NCBI RefSeq assembly: GCF_026340465.1 | Contig: NZ_JAPEPC010000003.1 | Location: forward strand, 186,001-250,000 | Direction of reading: 5' to 3' | From: Streptomyces sp. NBC_01306 | GTDB taxonomy: Bacteria; Actinomycetota; Actinomycetes; Streptomycetales; Streptomycetaceae | DNA: 64,000 nt | Notes under the pieces: model-generated | The model's database searches: none | Told to the model about the DNA's origin: nothing | The model's input: the letters and a program-made list of their open reading frames with translations, nothing else | Made by a program: the position numbers and the translations under genes | In this document: piece after piece, positions 8,457-17,118 of the stretch | Numbering within the stretch: the first letter of the stretch is position 1 | How the letters are laid out: each line of letters starts with the position of its first letter

Positions 8457-9515
8457 ATGAACACGGAAGAGATGCCCGAAGAGTTTGATGTCGTTGTTGT
8501 CGGCGGTGCAACCGCTGGTCTGTCGGGGGCGCTGACCCTGGCCCGGGCCCGGCGTTCGGTGCTGGTGCTCGATTCCGGGCAGCCGCGCAACGCCCCCGCT
8601 GCCGCGGCCCACGGCCTGTTGACGCGCGACGGGGTGGCGCCGCGGGATCTGCTGCATGCCGGCCGTATCGAGGTGGCTCTCTACGGGGGCGCTCTGCTTC
8701 AGGAAGGCGCGACGTCCGCACGCCGGACGGACGGCGGGTTCGTCGTGGGCACGCAGTGCGGCCGGACGTTCCGTGCCCGCCGCCTGCTAGTGGCGACGGG
8801 CCTGTCGGACGAGCTGCCGGAGGTGCCGGGGCTGGGGGCGCGGTGGGGGCGCGACGTGCTGCACTGCCCGTACTGCCACGGCTGGGAAGTCCGCGACAAG
8901 GCGATCGGGGTGCTGGGCACCAGCGCCGCGTCGGTGCACCAGGCGCTGCTGTTCCGCCAGTGGTCACCGCGCGTCACGCTATTCCTCCACAACGGCCCCG
9001 AGCCGAGCGAGGAGCAGTGGGAGCGCCTCGCGGCACGCGGGATCGAGGTCGTCCAGGGCGAGGTGACCGGTCTGGAGATCACCGACGACGCCCTGAGCGC
9101 TGTCCGGCTGGCCGAGGGCCTGCGCATCCCGGTGGAAGCGCTGGTGGTGACCCCGCGGTTCGTGGCGCGCAGCGAAGTCCTCTCCGGCCTGGGAGTCGAC
9201 CCGGTGGAGCACCCTATGGGAGTGGGCACCTACGTTCCCTGCGAACCGGGCGGCGCGACCGAGGTTCCCGGGGTGTACGTGGCGGGCAACGTGACCGATC
9301 TGATGGGCGGCCTGCCCGCCGTGCAGGCGTCCGGAGTGGCGGCGGCTGCGGCGATCAACGCCGACCTGGTGAATGCCGACGCCGACGAGGCAGTGGCCCG
9401 CCGCCGGTCCACTCAGGTCGTCAGCCCGGCCACTGAGGCACTCGTGTGCGAGCGGGTCCTGGGTGATCGCCGCCACGGCCTGGATTCGATGCTGCCCCCC
9501 GAATCCGGCCGGTAA
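8457..9515 (+). CDS. Thioredoxin-reductase-like FAD/NAD(P)H disulfide oxidoreductase
   Basis: About 352 residues. The FAD loop FDVVVVGGATAGLSGALTLA is near the N-terminus. A redox pair CPYCHGW lies at roughly residue 136, in the position of the thioredoxin-reductase CxxC. The second nucleotide loop (GVLGTSAASVHQALLF) follows, and the C-terminal FAD motif reads GVYVAGNVTDLMGG. CPYCHG rather than CATCDG is typical of the TrxR-like enzymes that form or reduce disulfides in small molecules or act on unknown partners. Two in-frame Met (8457, 8472) are plausible starts. It converges with the XRE-cupin gene. Confidence 0.87.
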   Translation: MNTEEMPEEFDVVVVGGATAGLSGALTLARARRSVLVLDSGQPRNAPAAAAHGLLTRDGVAPRDLLHAGRIEVALYGGALLQEGATSARRTDGGFVVGTQCGRTFRARRLLVATGLSDELPEVPGLGARWGRDVLHCPYCHGWEVRDKAIGVLGTSAASVHQALLFRQWSPRVTLFLHNGPEPSEEQWERLAARGIEVVQGEVTGLEITDDALSAVRLAEGLRIPVEALVVTPRFVARSEVLSGLGVDPVEHPMGVGTYVPCEPGGATEVPGVYVAGNVTDLMGGLPAVQASGVAAAAAINADLVNADADEAVARRRSTQVVSPATEALVCERVLGDRRHGLDSMLPPESGR

Positions 9516-9544
9516 CGGGAGGGCTGCCCTTCGTGGGCGGGGTG

Positions 9545-10123
9545 TCAGGCGGGGCGGGCGCGCAGGTGGGCGCGTTCGCCCTGCTTGCCGAAGATGACCA
9601 GCAGTTCCACGGGCTGGTCGTTGTCGGGGCCCAGGCAGTGCGGGACGTGGGTGTCGAACTCCGCGACTTCCCCCGGCGCCATCACCAGGACGCGGTCATC
9701 AAGGTGAAGGCGGAGCCTGCCGTTGAGAACGTAGATCCACTCATAGCCCTCGTGCGTCCGGAGCTCGGGCTCACCCGCGGCGGGGCTGATGACGAGCTTG
9801 TGCGCGTGCATGCCGCCCGGCCTGCGGGTCAGCGGCACGTACGTCATGCCGTCGCGCGTGACGGGGCGTAGATGCACGCGGGGGTCGCCCGTCTCCGGAG
9901 CGCCGACGAGCTCGTCGAGCGGGACGTTGTAGGCGCGGGCCAGGGGCAGCAGCAGCTCCAGGTTGGGCTTGCGGCCTCCGCCCTCCAGGCGGGAGAGCGT
10001 GCTCTCCGAGATCCCTGTGAGGTCGGCCAGCGCGGCCAGTGTGACGGTGTGCCGGCGGCGCAGGTCCCGCAGCCGGGGCCCGACACCGGCCAGCACGTTC
10101 TCGAAGTCGTCCATGCTCCGCAT
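9545..10123 (-). CDS. XRE-family regulator with C-terminal cupin domain
   Basis: 192 residues. The N-terminal XRE helix-turn-helix spans about 14-70 (LAALADLTGISESTLSRLE). The C-terminal cupin barrel is at about 105-180 (THEGYEWIYVLNGRLRL, then APGEVAEFDTHVPHC), so it should sense a small ligand. This HTH-cupin layout is standard for repressors of small-molecule operons. It is divergent from the exporter/methyltransferase/ene-reductase operon that starts at 10246 and is its likely regulator. Confidence 0.9.
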   Translation of the reverse strand: MRSMDDFENVLAGVGPRLRDLRRRHTVTLAALADLTGISESTLSRLEGGGRKPNLELLLPLARAYNVPLDELVGAPETGDPRVHLRPVTRDGMTYVPLTRRPGGMHAHKLVISPAAGEPELRTHEGYEWIYVLNGRLRLHLDDRVLVMAPGEVAEFDTHVPHCLGPDNDQPVELLVIFGKQGERAHLRARPA

Positions 10124-10245
10124 CTTGCTGAACCGGCATGAGAGATTGCAACTTCTTCAGGACTGGACGCACTCTCCTGGCGTCGTGGAGCACGTATCCC
10201 GTGGACCACCGAGCCCCTGCCCCTCATTGCTCTGGAGAGCTGCCG

Positions 10246-11748
10246 ATGTCTACCCCCGCCCGCACCGCCGCAAAGGGCCAGGACGCGGATGCACCGGATC
10301 CGCGGCGCTGGATGGCCCTGATCGTCGCGTCGGTCGCCACCCTCATGGTCGTGCTGGACGTGTCCATCGTGAACATCGCGCTGCCGCAGGCGCAGAGCGA
10401 TCTCGTGATGGGCGACGCCAACCGCCAGTGGATGATCACGGCCTACGCCCTCGCCTTCGGCGGGCTGCTGCTCCTGGGCGGGCGCATCGCCGACTTCGCC
10501 GGCCGCAAGCGCATCCTCGTCATCGGACTGCTGGGCTTCGCCGCGGCCTCCACGCTCGGCGGCCTGGCACCCAACCCGGGCACCCTGTTCACCGCACGCG
10601 CCCTGCAGGGCGCCTTCGCCGCGCTCCTGGCACCCGCGGCGCTCTCCCTCATCACCGTGGCCTTCACCGACCCCAAAGAACGCGCCAAGGCATTCGGGAT
10701 CTTCGGCGCGTTCCAGGGCGGCGGAGGAGCCGTCGGGCTTCTCCTGGGTGGCGTCCTCACCGACTACGCGGGCTGGCGCTGGTGCATGTACATCAACGTC
10801 CCCATCGCCCTGATCGTCGCCCTCGCCGCCCGCCCCTATGTCCGGGAGAGCCGCGCCGCGGGCGACCGGCACTACGACCTCCCCGGCACCCTCCTGGTGA
10901 CCGGCGGGCTGGTTGCCCTCGTCTACGGCTTCACCCAGGCAGCCGACGGCGGCGGCTGGACAGCGCCCGCCACCCTGATCCTCCTGGCCGTCGCCGCCCT
11001 GCTGCTGAGCGCGTTCGTCCTCGTGGAACGCCGCACCGCCCACCCCCTGCTGCCGCTGCGGGTGGTCATGGAACGGAACCGGGCCGGGGTGTTCCTGGCC
11101 AACCTCCTCATCGGCGCGGGCATGTTCGGCATGAACCTCTTCATGACGTACTTCCTCCAGGTCAATCTCCACTACACCCCGCTACAGGCCGGCGTCGCCT
11201 TCCTGCCCTTTAGCGTCGGGATCATCGCCGCTACCACACTCGGCCCGCCCCTGGTCACCCGCTTCGGCCCCAAGCCCCTGATGGTCGCCGGCACCTCCCT
11301 GGCCACCGCAGGACTGCTCTGGCTCACCCGCCTGGACACCGCCTCCGCCTACACCGGGGAGGTCCTGCCGACCCAGATCCTCGTGAGCGTCGGCGTGGGT
11401 CTGTTCTTCCTGGCGGGCCCCAACGTCGCACTGTCCGGCGTCGATCCGCGCGACGCCGGAGTGGCTGGCGCAGCCCTCACCACCAGCCAGCAGATCGGCG
11501 CTGCACTCGGCCCCGCCCTCCTCAACACCCTCTACCTCGCCGCCGTCACCGGCTACCTCACCCCCCGCACCCCGGCCGGCGGCGCAGCATCCCAGGCCCT
11601 GCAGCTCCAGGGCTTCCTGCACGGCTACCGCATCGCGTTCATCGTCGCCGGTGCCCTCATGGCCACCGCCGTCCTCGCCCTGGCCGTCCTGGTGAAAACC
11701 CCCAAGTCCCCCTCGGCTGAGCCCACCACTCCGGCCCCCGCCCACTGA
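10246..11748 (+). CDS. MFS transporter, DHA2 family (14 TM drug exporter)
   Basis: 500 residues with about 14 hydrophobic segments. The first helix ends VVLDVSIVNIALPQAQSDL, the DHA2 motif. Motif A (GGRIADFAGRKRILVIG) follows helix 2 and motif C is present (GGGGAVGLLLGGVLTDY). Such proteins (EmrB/QacA-like) export drugs by proton antiport. ATG 10246 is preceded by GGAGAG. The longer frame starting at 10138 lacks support. First gene of an operon with the frameshifted methyltransferase and the ene-reductase, under the divergent XRE-cupin regulator. Confidence 0.9.
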   Translation: MSTPARTAAKGQDADAPDPRRWMALIVASVATLMVVLDVSIVNIALPQAQSDLVMGDANRQWMITAYALAFGGLLLLGGRIADFAGRKRILVIGLLGFAAASTLGGLAPNPGTLFTARALQGAFAALLAPAALSLITVAFTDPKERAKAFGIFGAFQGGGGAVGLLLGGVLTDYAGWRWCMYINVPIALIVALAARPYVRESRAAGDRHYDLPGTLLVTGGLVALVYGFTQAADGGGWTAPATLILLAVAALLLSAFVLVERRTAHPLLPLRVVMERNRAGVFLANLLIGAGMFGMNLFMTYFLQVNLHYTPLQAGVAFLPFSVGIIAATTLGPPLVTRFGPKPLMVAGTSLATAGLLWLTRLDTASAYTGEVLPTQILVSVGVGLFFLAGPNVALSGVDPRDAGVAGAALTTSQQIGAALGPALLNTLYLAAVTGYLTPRTPAGGAASQALQLQGFLHGYRIAFIVAGALMATAVLALAVLVKTPKSPSAEPTTPAPAH

Positions 11749-11763
11749 CCGAAAGGCCACCCG

Positions 11764-12413
11764 ATGCACGACTCCACCCACAACGCGCAGTCCCCGGCCG
11801 AGGCGGCCCGGTTCTGGGACAACCTCTACCGCGGCAAAGACGCCGTGTGGAAGGGCGACCCCAACCCGGTACTCGCCGAAACCGCAGACCAGCTCTCTCC
11901 TCCCGGACGTGCCCTGGACCTGGGCTGCGGCGAAGGCGGCGACACCGAATGGCTCGCCACCCACGGCTGGCACGTCACCGCCGTCGACATCGCCCCCACC
12001 GCACTGCAGCGCCTTACACAGCACGCAGCACGCGCAGGCGTCACCGACCGCCTGTCACCCAGCAGCACGACCTCGCCGAAACCTTCCCCGCCGGAACACT
12101 CGACCTCATCAGCGCCCAGTACCTCCAGACCCCCTGCGACCTCCCCGGCGCCGACATCCGGCGCCAGGCCGCCCACGCCCTCACCCCCGGCGGACTCCTC
12201 CTCATCGTCGACCACGGCTCTGTGCGCCCCTGGGCCTGGAACACCGACCCCGACACCCGTTTCCTCCGCCCCGAAGAAGTCTTCGACGAACTAGGCCTGG
12301 GCCCCGCCCGGTTCACCCCTGTCCGCCTAGCCACCCCCGAACGTGAAGCGACCGGCCCAAACGGCCAGACAGCAACCGTGACCGACACCGTCGTCACCAT
12401 CCGGCGCACCTGA
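11764..12413 (+). pseudogene. Class I SAM methyltransferase, single-base frameshift
   Basis: The first part (from MHDSTHNAQSPAEAARFWDN) carries the SAM motif ALDLGCGEGGDTEWLA and DVTAVDIAP-like acidic loop. After GVTDRL near 12051 the reading frame is lost. The next frame continues with VTQQHDLAETFPAGTLDLIS, a post-I motif and GGLLLIVDH, and ends TVVTIRRT at 12413. One added base near 12053 restores a normal 210-215 residue methyltransferase. Located 15 bases after the exporter stop, so cotranscribed. Decay or sequencing error cannot be told apart. Confidence 0.75.
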
Positions 12414-12492
12414 AAACCCCACCCACCCCGCAGCACCCCGGCTGCGCCACCCTCTACGGCGCGCGCAGCCCTCATCCCATAGGAGACCCCTC

Positions 12493-13560
12493 ATGGCAGA
12501 CCTCTTCTCACCGGTGACCGTCGGCAAGTGGACACTGGCCAACCGCATCGTCATGGCGCCCATGACCCGCAACCGCGCCACCCCCGACGGTGTGCCGACC
12601 GACCTCATGGCCGACTACTACGGGCAGCGGGCCACCGCCGGCCTGATCATCACCGAAGGCGTGCAGCCCAGCACCGTGGGCCAGGGCTACATGAACTCAC
12701 CCGGCCTGCACACGCCCGCCCAGATCGCCGCATGGCGCACCGTCGCCGACGCCGTCCACCAAAACGGCGGACGCATCGTCGCGCAGATCATGCACGCCGG
12801 ACGCATCTCCCACCCCGACAACAAGCACCACGCCGAAACCGTCGCCCCCAGCGCCATCGCCGCCCCCGGCGAGATGTTCACCCCCACCGGTCCCCAGCCC
12901 CACCCCACCCCCCGCGCCCTGGACACCGACGAAATCCCCTCCGTCATCGACGAATACACCCACGCCGCACGGGCCGCCCTCGACGCCGCCCTCGACGGCA
13001 TCGAACTCCACGCCGCCAACGGCTACCTGCTCCACCAGTTCCTCGCCCCCAACACCAATCAGCGCACCGACCCCTACGGCGGCACCCCCCAAGCACGCGC
13101 CCGCTTCGTCATCGAGGTTGCCCAGGCCGTCTGCGACGCCATCGGCAGCGAACGCGTCGGCATCCGCATCTCACCCGCCATCAACCTCCACGGCGCCATC
13201 GAAGACGACCCGGACGACACCGCCATCACCTACCGCACGCTCATCGACGCCCTGTCCGCCATGGGACTGGCCTACCTGCACACCATCGGAGACCCCACCA
13301 CACCCCTCATCGAGGACGTCTCCCGCCGCTTCGCCGGCCCCCGCACCGTCAGCAACGGATGGGACCCCGTCACCGACGCCACCATCGCCCAGGCCCTCCT
13401 CGACAACGACCAGGCAGACCTCGTCGCCGTCGGACGCGCCTTCATCGCCAACCCCGACCTCGTCCACCGCTGGCAGACCCAGGCGCCCCTGAACCAGCCC
13501 GACATGAACACTTTCTACGGCGGCGACCACCGCGGCTACACCGACTACCCGACTCTGTAA
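12493..13560 (+). CDS. Old Yellow Enzyme family alkene reductase
   Basis: 355 residues. The FMN-binding (beta/alpha)8 barrel is identifiable from NRIVMAPMTRNRA near residue 17, the substrate His-Ala-Asn motif in GIELHAANGYLLHQFL (about 175), the downstream NQRTDPYGG, and the phosphate-binding VAVGRAFIANPDLV near 315. Such enzymes (NemA/OYE type) reduce activated C=C bonds of enals, enones, maleimides or nitro-compounds with NADPH. RBS AGGAG lies upstream of the ATG. Third gene of the exporter/methyltransferase operon, suggesting detoxification of an electrophile. Confidence 0.92.
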   Translation: MADLFSPVTVGKWTLANRIVMAPMTRNRATPDGVPTDLMADYYGQRATAGLIITEGVQPSTVGQGYMNSPGLHTPAQIAAWRTVADAVHQNGGRIVAQIMHAGRISHPDNKHHAETVAPSAIAAPGEMFTPTGPQPHPTPRALDTDEIPSVIDEYTHAARAALDAALDGIELHAANGYLLHQFLAPNTNQRTDPYGGTPQARARFVIEVAQAVCDAIGSERVGIRISPAINLHGAIEDDPDDTAITYRTLIDALSAMGLAYLHTIGDPTTPLIEDVSRRFAGPRTVSNGWDPVTDATIAQALLDNDQADLVAVGRAFIANPDLVHRWQTQAPLNQPDMNTFYGGDHRGYTDYPTL

Positions 13561-13599
13561 CAAGGCCACACCGGCACCCCCGAGACCGCAGCATCTCGT

Positions 13600-14062
13600 T
13601 CAAGTAGTTGAAAGACAGAGCGACTTGGGGGTGCTCAGTCGCCGCAGCGATCGCGCCCTGTCAGCGCCATCGGCCGACAGCTCGGCCGGTCGGTTCCGGG
13701 CGGGGCGCAGGGTGCGCAAGCACAGCCAGGTGCCGATCGGCAGCAGGAAGGCGGAGACGCCGGGGCCGGGGAGGGCAAACACGCGAACGGCGGCGCCGAC
13801 GATGACGCCGGGCAGCGTCCAGGCGACGAGGCGCCGGGCCAGTGAACCGCGCAGAGCGCCGTCGCGGCGGTAGAGCCTCAGTGGGCCCGGCCCGGCCACC
13901 ACATTGAACAGCAGGCTCATCGGCGTGACCGCCGGACTCGGCACACCGAGGACGCTGAGCTGAACGGGGAGGAGAAGGATCGCCCCCGAACACGCTGGCC
14001 GAAGCGGTCATCGTCGAGATCAGCAGGCCGGCCGCGAACCCTGCCCAGATCGCCCACTCCAC
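13600..14062 (-). pseudogene. TauE/SafE-family sulfite exporter-like protein, frameshifted and truncated
   Basis: The first 26 residues (WAIWAGFAAGLLISTMTASA) are in one frame. After SVFG near 13985 the sense moves to another frame (GAILLLPVQLSVLGVPSPAV, then MSLLFNVVAGPGPLRLYR and LVAWTLPGVIVGAAVRVF). This matches the N-terminal half of TauE/SafE permeases. Family members have about 250 residues and 7-8 helices, whereas only about 145 codons remain before unrelated sequence. A run of G at the shift site is a plausible slip or read-error spot. Confidence 0.65.
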
Positions 14063-14514
14063 CGCTGCCCAGGCCGCTCCTTGATCGCCCGGTCAGTATC
14101 GACGGGCCAAGCTGCTGAGCCGCAGGTCGGCAACAAGGTGTTCACGAATGGCAGGTGCAGCCTGGCTCGCAGCCGCACGCGTCCGCCCCGACCGCGCCGG
14201 ACCCGCCAAGGGCCGGTGGGGTGTGGGCGGTGGGGGCGTACCAGCCCTTGCCCTGCCAGGCGTCACGGCCTTCCTTGACCGTGATGCCTGCAATGACCAG
14301 GGCGGCGATTGGATCAGTCGGGCCAGGACCAGCCGAGGGTGGGATTGAGGACCAGGCAGACCAGTAGCACCGCGGAGATGTACGTGCACAGCAGCCGCGA
14401 GCGTCCGCCCCGGCGGCGCAGCAACATGGCCGGTGATCGCCGGTTACGGAAACCGGCCTTCGTCACGATCATTGAAGGATTCCACCCACCACATAAGGAG
14501 GGCATCACGCCTGT
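14063..14514. other. Non-coding or decayed stretch
   Basis: No frame here has convincing protein character. From about 14515 the DNA resembles an IS3-family left end (CGTGGACACCTGGAGACTGG) leading into the chimeric transposase. Confidence 0.5.
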
Positions 14515-14606
14515 TCAGAATCGCTCCGACCACAGCGGTGAAGCTTCCCCTTGATCGTGGACACCTGGAGACTGGAATCTTGAGGTTCCAGAGGAAGTAG
14601 CACCAG

Positions 14607-15431
14607 GTGGGAAGCACGTACACGAAGCGGTACACCGAGGAGTTCAAGCGGGACGCGATTGCGCTCGTCGATTCCCTGGCGGCGTTCGAGTCCTGGAAGA
14701 ACGGTCTCTGCCGCTCTGAAGCCAACGAAGTCCTCAAGCTGGCTCCAACTCCCAGGCGAGCTGCTCGACTGACTCGCGCCCAGCTCCAAGCCGCCCTCAA
14801 GCGGGCTGGCCGCCAACGCGGTATCGAAGCCGAGGCCGAACGCCTCCGTGAGGTCTTCCGCGAGGACTACACCCGCCAACCTGCCCTCGTCGAGGTCGCG
14901 CTCGGTAAGCAGATGCTCGCCCTCCTGGTCCAGCTCCAGGCCGCCTGCACGGCTACCGCCGACCTCGCCCAGGCAGTGGAGGAAGCTTTCCCTCAGCATC
15001 CGGACGCTGAGATCATCCTCAGTTTCCCCGGCCTCGGCGTCCAGCTCGGCGCCCGGGTGCTCGCTGAGATCGGGGACGACCGCGGCCGTTTCGCCGACGC
15101 CCGCGGCCTGAAGGCATACGCCGGCTCCTCGCCCATCACCCGGGCTTCTGGCAAGAAGTCCAGCATCACCCGCCGCTGGGTCAAGAACGACCGCCTCAAC
15201 CACGCCGGCTACCTCTGGGCCTTCTCCGCCCTCAGGGCCTCGCCCGGAGCCATGGACCACTACCGTCGCCGCCGCGACGAGCACGGGGACTGGCACGCTG
15301 CCGCCCAGCGCAACCTCTTCAACCGCATGCTCGGACAGATGTTCCACTGCCCCAGCGACGCGAACTGTTCGATGAGAACACCGCATTCCCAACTGCCTTG
15401 GCCGCTGCGGCTTGACGACTTGAGGTCGTGA
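14607..15431 (+). CDS. Chimeric transposase: IS3 OrfA N-terminus fused in frame to an IS110 C-terminal half
   Basis: Residues 1-23 (MGSTYTKRYTEEFKRDAIAL) are the start of IS3-family OrfA. From about residue 25 on, the protein is the C-terminal half of an IS110-family transposase: helical linker, then the Transposase_20 region SFPGLGVQLGARVLAEIGD, SPITRASGKKSS, and a C-terminal DHYRRRRDEHGDWHAAAQRN. The IS110 N-terminal DEDD (RuvC-like) catalytic half is absent, so no recombinase activity is expected. 274 residues versus about 400 for intact IS110 proteins. Confidence 0.75.
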   Translation: MGSTYTKRYTEEFKRDAIALVDSLAAFESWKNGLCRSEANEVLKLAPTPRRAARLTRAQLQAALKRAGRQRGIEAEAERLREVFREDYTRQPALVEVALGKQMLALLVQLQAACTATADLAQAVEEAFPQHPDAEIILSFPGLGVQLGARVLAEIGDDRGRFADARGLKAYAGSSPITRASGKKSSITRRWVKNDRLNHAGYLWAFSALRASPGAMDHYRRRRDEHGDWHAAAQRNLFNRMLGQMFHCPSDANCSMRTPHSQLPWPLRLDDLRS

Positions 15432-15500
15432 GGTGTCTTCCTCACCCTCGGATGCGGACTCATCTGCTGGCGACGCCTGAAGGCATCACGGTAGGAAGTG

Positions 15501-16340
15501 TCAGGTGATGTCGTCGACAAGAGCCTCAAGGCGGCGCTCTCCGTCGCGGGTGTGTGCGCCGGCGGCCAGTGCAGCCTTGGCAAGACGGGCTGCAGGGGGC
15601 TCACTGAAGAGTTCACTGAGGAGCTCGTTGGCCTTCCGCAGGCCGTGAGTGGTCGACTCGACCGCGGTGTCGACCGCTTCGGTCGCGGCACGGGCGACAC
15701 CGGGCGGCAGAGCGGCGATGCGGGCGGCGAGGGTGTCGACGACGTGGTCGAGTTCGGCGTCCGGCACGGCCCGGTTCACCCAGCCGATCCGTTCCGCGGT
15801 CGCGGCATCGATCAGCTGCCCGCCAAGGATGATCTCCAGGGCGCGGGCGCGGCCCACGAGACCGGGCAGGTACGCGGTGCCTCCCGCGCCCGGAATGATT
15901 CCCAGCCGGCACTCCATCTGGGCCATTCCGGCGCGCTCCAGTGATGCGAACCGCATGTCCATCGCGGACAGCAGTTCCGCACCGCCGCCGCGCGCCAGTC
16001 CGCGCAGCTTGGCGATGGTGATCTGCGGCAGTGACCGGATGCGTTCGTGGAGCCGCATCATCGGGTTCAGGGTCTGGTCCTGTCCGGGTGCGATGGGCAG
16101 GCCGACGAACGTCGCGGGGTCGTCGGCTGCCGTCATGTCGCCGTGCGCGATGAAGAAGTCCGGGTCCGCGCTGTCGAAAACGATCACCCGGATGTCGTGG
16201 TCGCCGGACATGGCGTCCGCGAACCGGTCCAGGTCGGTCATCAGGACGGCGTCGAGCAGATTGATGGGAGGGTTGTCGATCACGACGTGTGCCACGCCGC
16301 TGGTGAGAGAGATCTTGAGGGTCGAGTACGCGTCGGTCAT
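15501..16340 (-). CDS. Enoyl-CoA hydratase/isomerase family protein
   Basis: 279 residues with the crotonase fold: N-terminal VAHVVIDNPPINLLD, oxyanion-hole segment FFIAHGDMTAADD, and the central LRGLARGGGAELLSAMDMRF (second oxyanion loop GGG). LGIIPGAGGTAYLP follows, in which E/D catalytic positions are partly replaced. Family enzymes act on acyl-CoA thioesters, but the substrate is not evident. ATG 16340 chosen; the upstream frame runs into the operator. Divergent from the HxlR gene at 16442. Confidence 0.88.
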   Translation of the reverse strand: MTDAYSTLKISLTSGVAHVVIDNPPINLLDAVLMTDLDRFADAMSGDHDIRVIVFDSADPDFFIAHGDMTAADDPATFVGLPIAPGQDQTLNPMMRLHERIRSLPQITIAKLRGLARGGGAELLSAMDMRFASLERAGMAQMECRLGIIPGAGGTAYLPGLVGRARALEIILGGQLIDAATAERIGWVNRAVPDAELDHVVDTLAARIAALPPGVARAATEAVDTAVESTTHGLRKANELLSELFSEPPAARLAKAALAAGAHTRDGERRLEALVDDIT

Positions 16341-16370
16341 GATTCCCGTTTCGCCGTCAGGCCGTCGTCG

Positions 16371-16395
16371 GTAAGTATACGAGGTATACCTAGTA
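16371..16395. promoter_or_regulatory. Probable HxlR operator
   Basis: Two GTATAC palindromes (16375-16380 and 16384-16389) separated by GAG, embedded in a larger GGTA...TACC symmetry, lie midway between the divergent enoyl-CoA hydratase and HxlR genes. Confidence 0.55.
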
Positions 16396-16441
16396 GTGCG
16401 GATACACTTCAACGAAATCAGGTATCGCGAAGGAGACCGCC

Positions 16442-16801
16442 GTGCCCGAAGTGGAGCTCAACGGCGCTGGCCGGCAGTTGCTCGACCAGCTCTTCGACAA
16501 GTGGTCCCTACTGGTACTGGCCGCATTGTGCGACCGCCCCCGACGCTTCAACGAACTCCGGCAACACATGCCCGCTGTCACCCCGAAGTCACTGACCGCC
16601 TGCCTGCGACGACTGGAGCGCAACGGCATGGTCGAGCGAGCGGTCGTGTCCACGGATCCGGTGGCGATCGAGTACCGGATCACCCCCCTGGGCCGGACCC
16701 TTCGGCCCCCTGTGCACGCCGTACTGGAATGGGCCGTCGGTCACCTCGACGCGGTCGAAGCCGCCCGCTGTCACTACGACGAGCGACGTGTGGACAAGTG
16801 A
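16442..16801 (+). CDS. HxlR-family transcriptional regulator
   Basis: GTG-started 119 residues: LLDQLFDKWSLLVLAALCDR, the HTH RFNELRQHMPAVTPKSLTAC, LRRLERNGMVER, and wing VAIEYRITPLGRTL. It lacks the N-terminal Cys of classical HxlR proteins, so it would not use that thiol switch. GGAGAC precedes the start. Divergent from an enoyl-CoA hydratase gene and likely to control it. Confidence 0.88.
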   Translation: MPEVELNGAGRQLLDQLFDKWSLLVLAALCDRPRRFNELRQHMPAVTPKSLTACLRRLERNGMVERAVVSTDPVAIEYRITPLGRTLRPPVHAVLEWAVGHLDAVEAARCHYDERRVDK

Positions 16802-17118
16802 TATCCGGGCGTGCCTAGCGCAGGGCGGCGCCGGGAGGACTTCCAGCTGGTCGTGCCGGGCCGTTCGGTGTGTGCGGCCAGAGTCAGACCCGTACCAACG
16901 ATCGCCCAGCAGATCCGGGCCAATATCCAGGATGAGGTCGGCCCTCGCCGCACCATCGCGACGCTCCGCCTGCGCGGAGACTACCTATCGCCCCGAGCGG
17001 GTCAACGCTCCGGCGCGGTTTACCTCCGCCCGAGCGGGGGTGAACCGGGCGAGCACGTGACTGTGCTCGCCCCCAGCGGGGGGTCCCCGTCGCGCCAACC
17101 GCCTTGGCCGTCGGCACT
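16802..17118. other. Intergenic region with two adjacent hairpins
   Basis: No gene supported. It separates the convergent HxlR (+) and MmyB-type regulator (-) genes and holds the hairpins at 17016-17072. Confidence 0.5.
17016..17072. terminator. Double hairpin between convergent genes
   Basis: The second hairpin is perfect: GGGCGAGCAC / GTGCTCGCCC with a 6-base loop (17047-17072). The first (17017-17046, GGTTTACCTCCGCC...GGGGGTGAACC) is imperfect with G-T pairs. The position suggests a bidirectional terminator. Confidence 0.5.

Noticed and set aside
12528..13607. Long Arg/Pro/His-rich frame of 359 codons
   Set aside because: Shadow frame of the Old Yellow Enzyme gene; composition is that of an out-of-frame GC-rich reading and no motifs are present.
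16956..17072. CRISPR array
   Set aside because: Only two weakly similar palindromes, no third unit and no cas genes; better explained as terminator hairpins.
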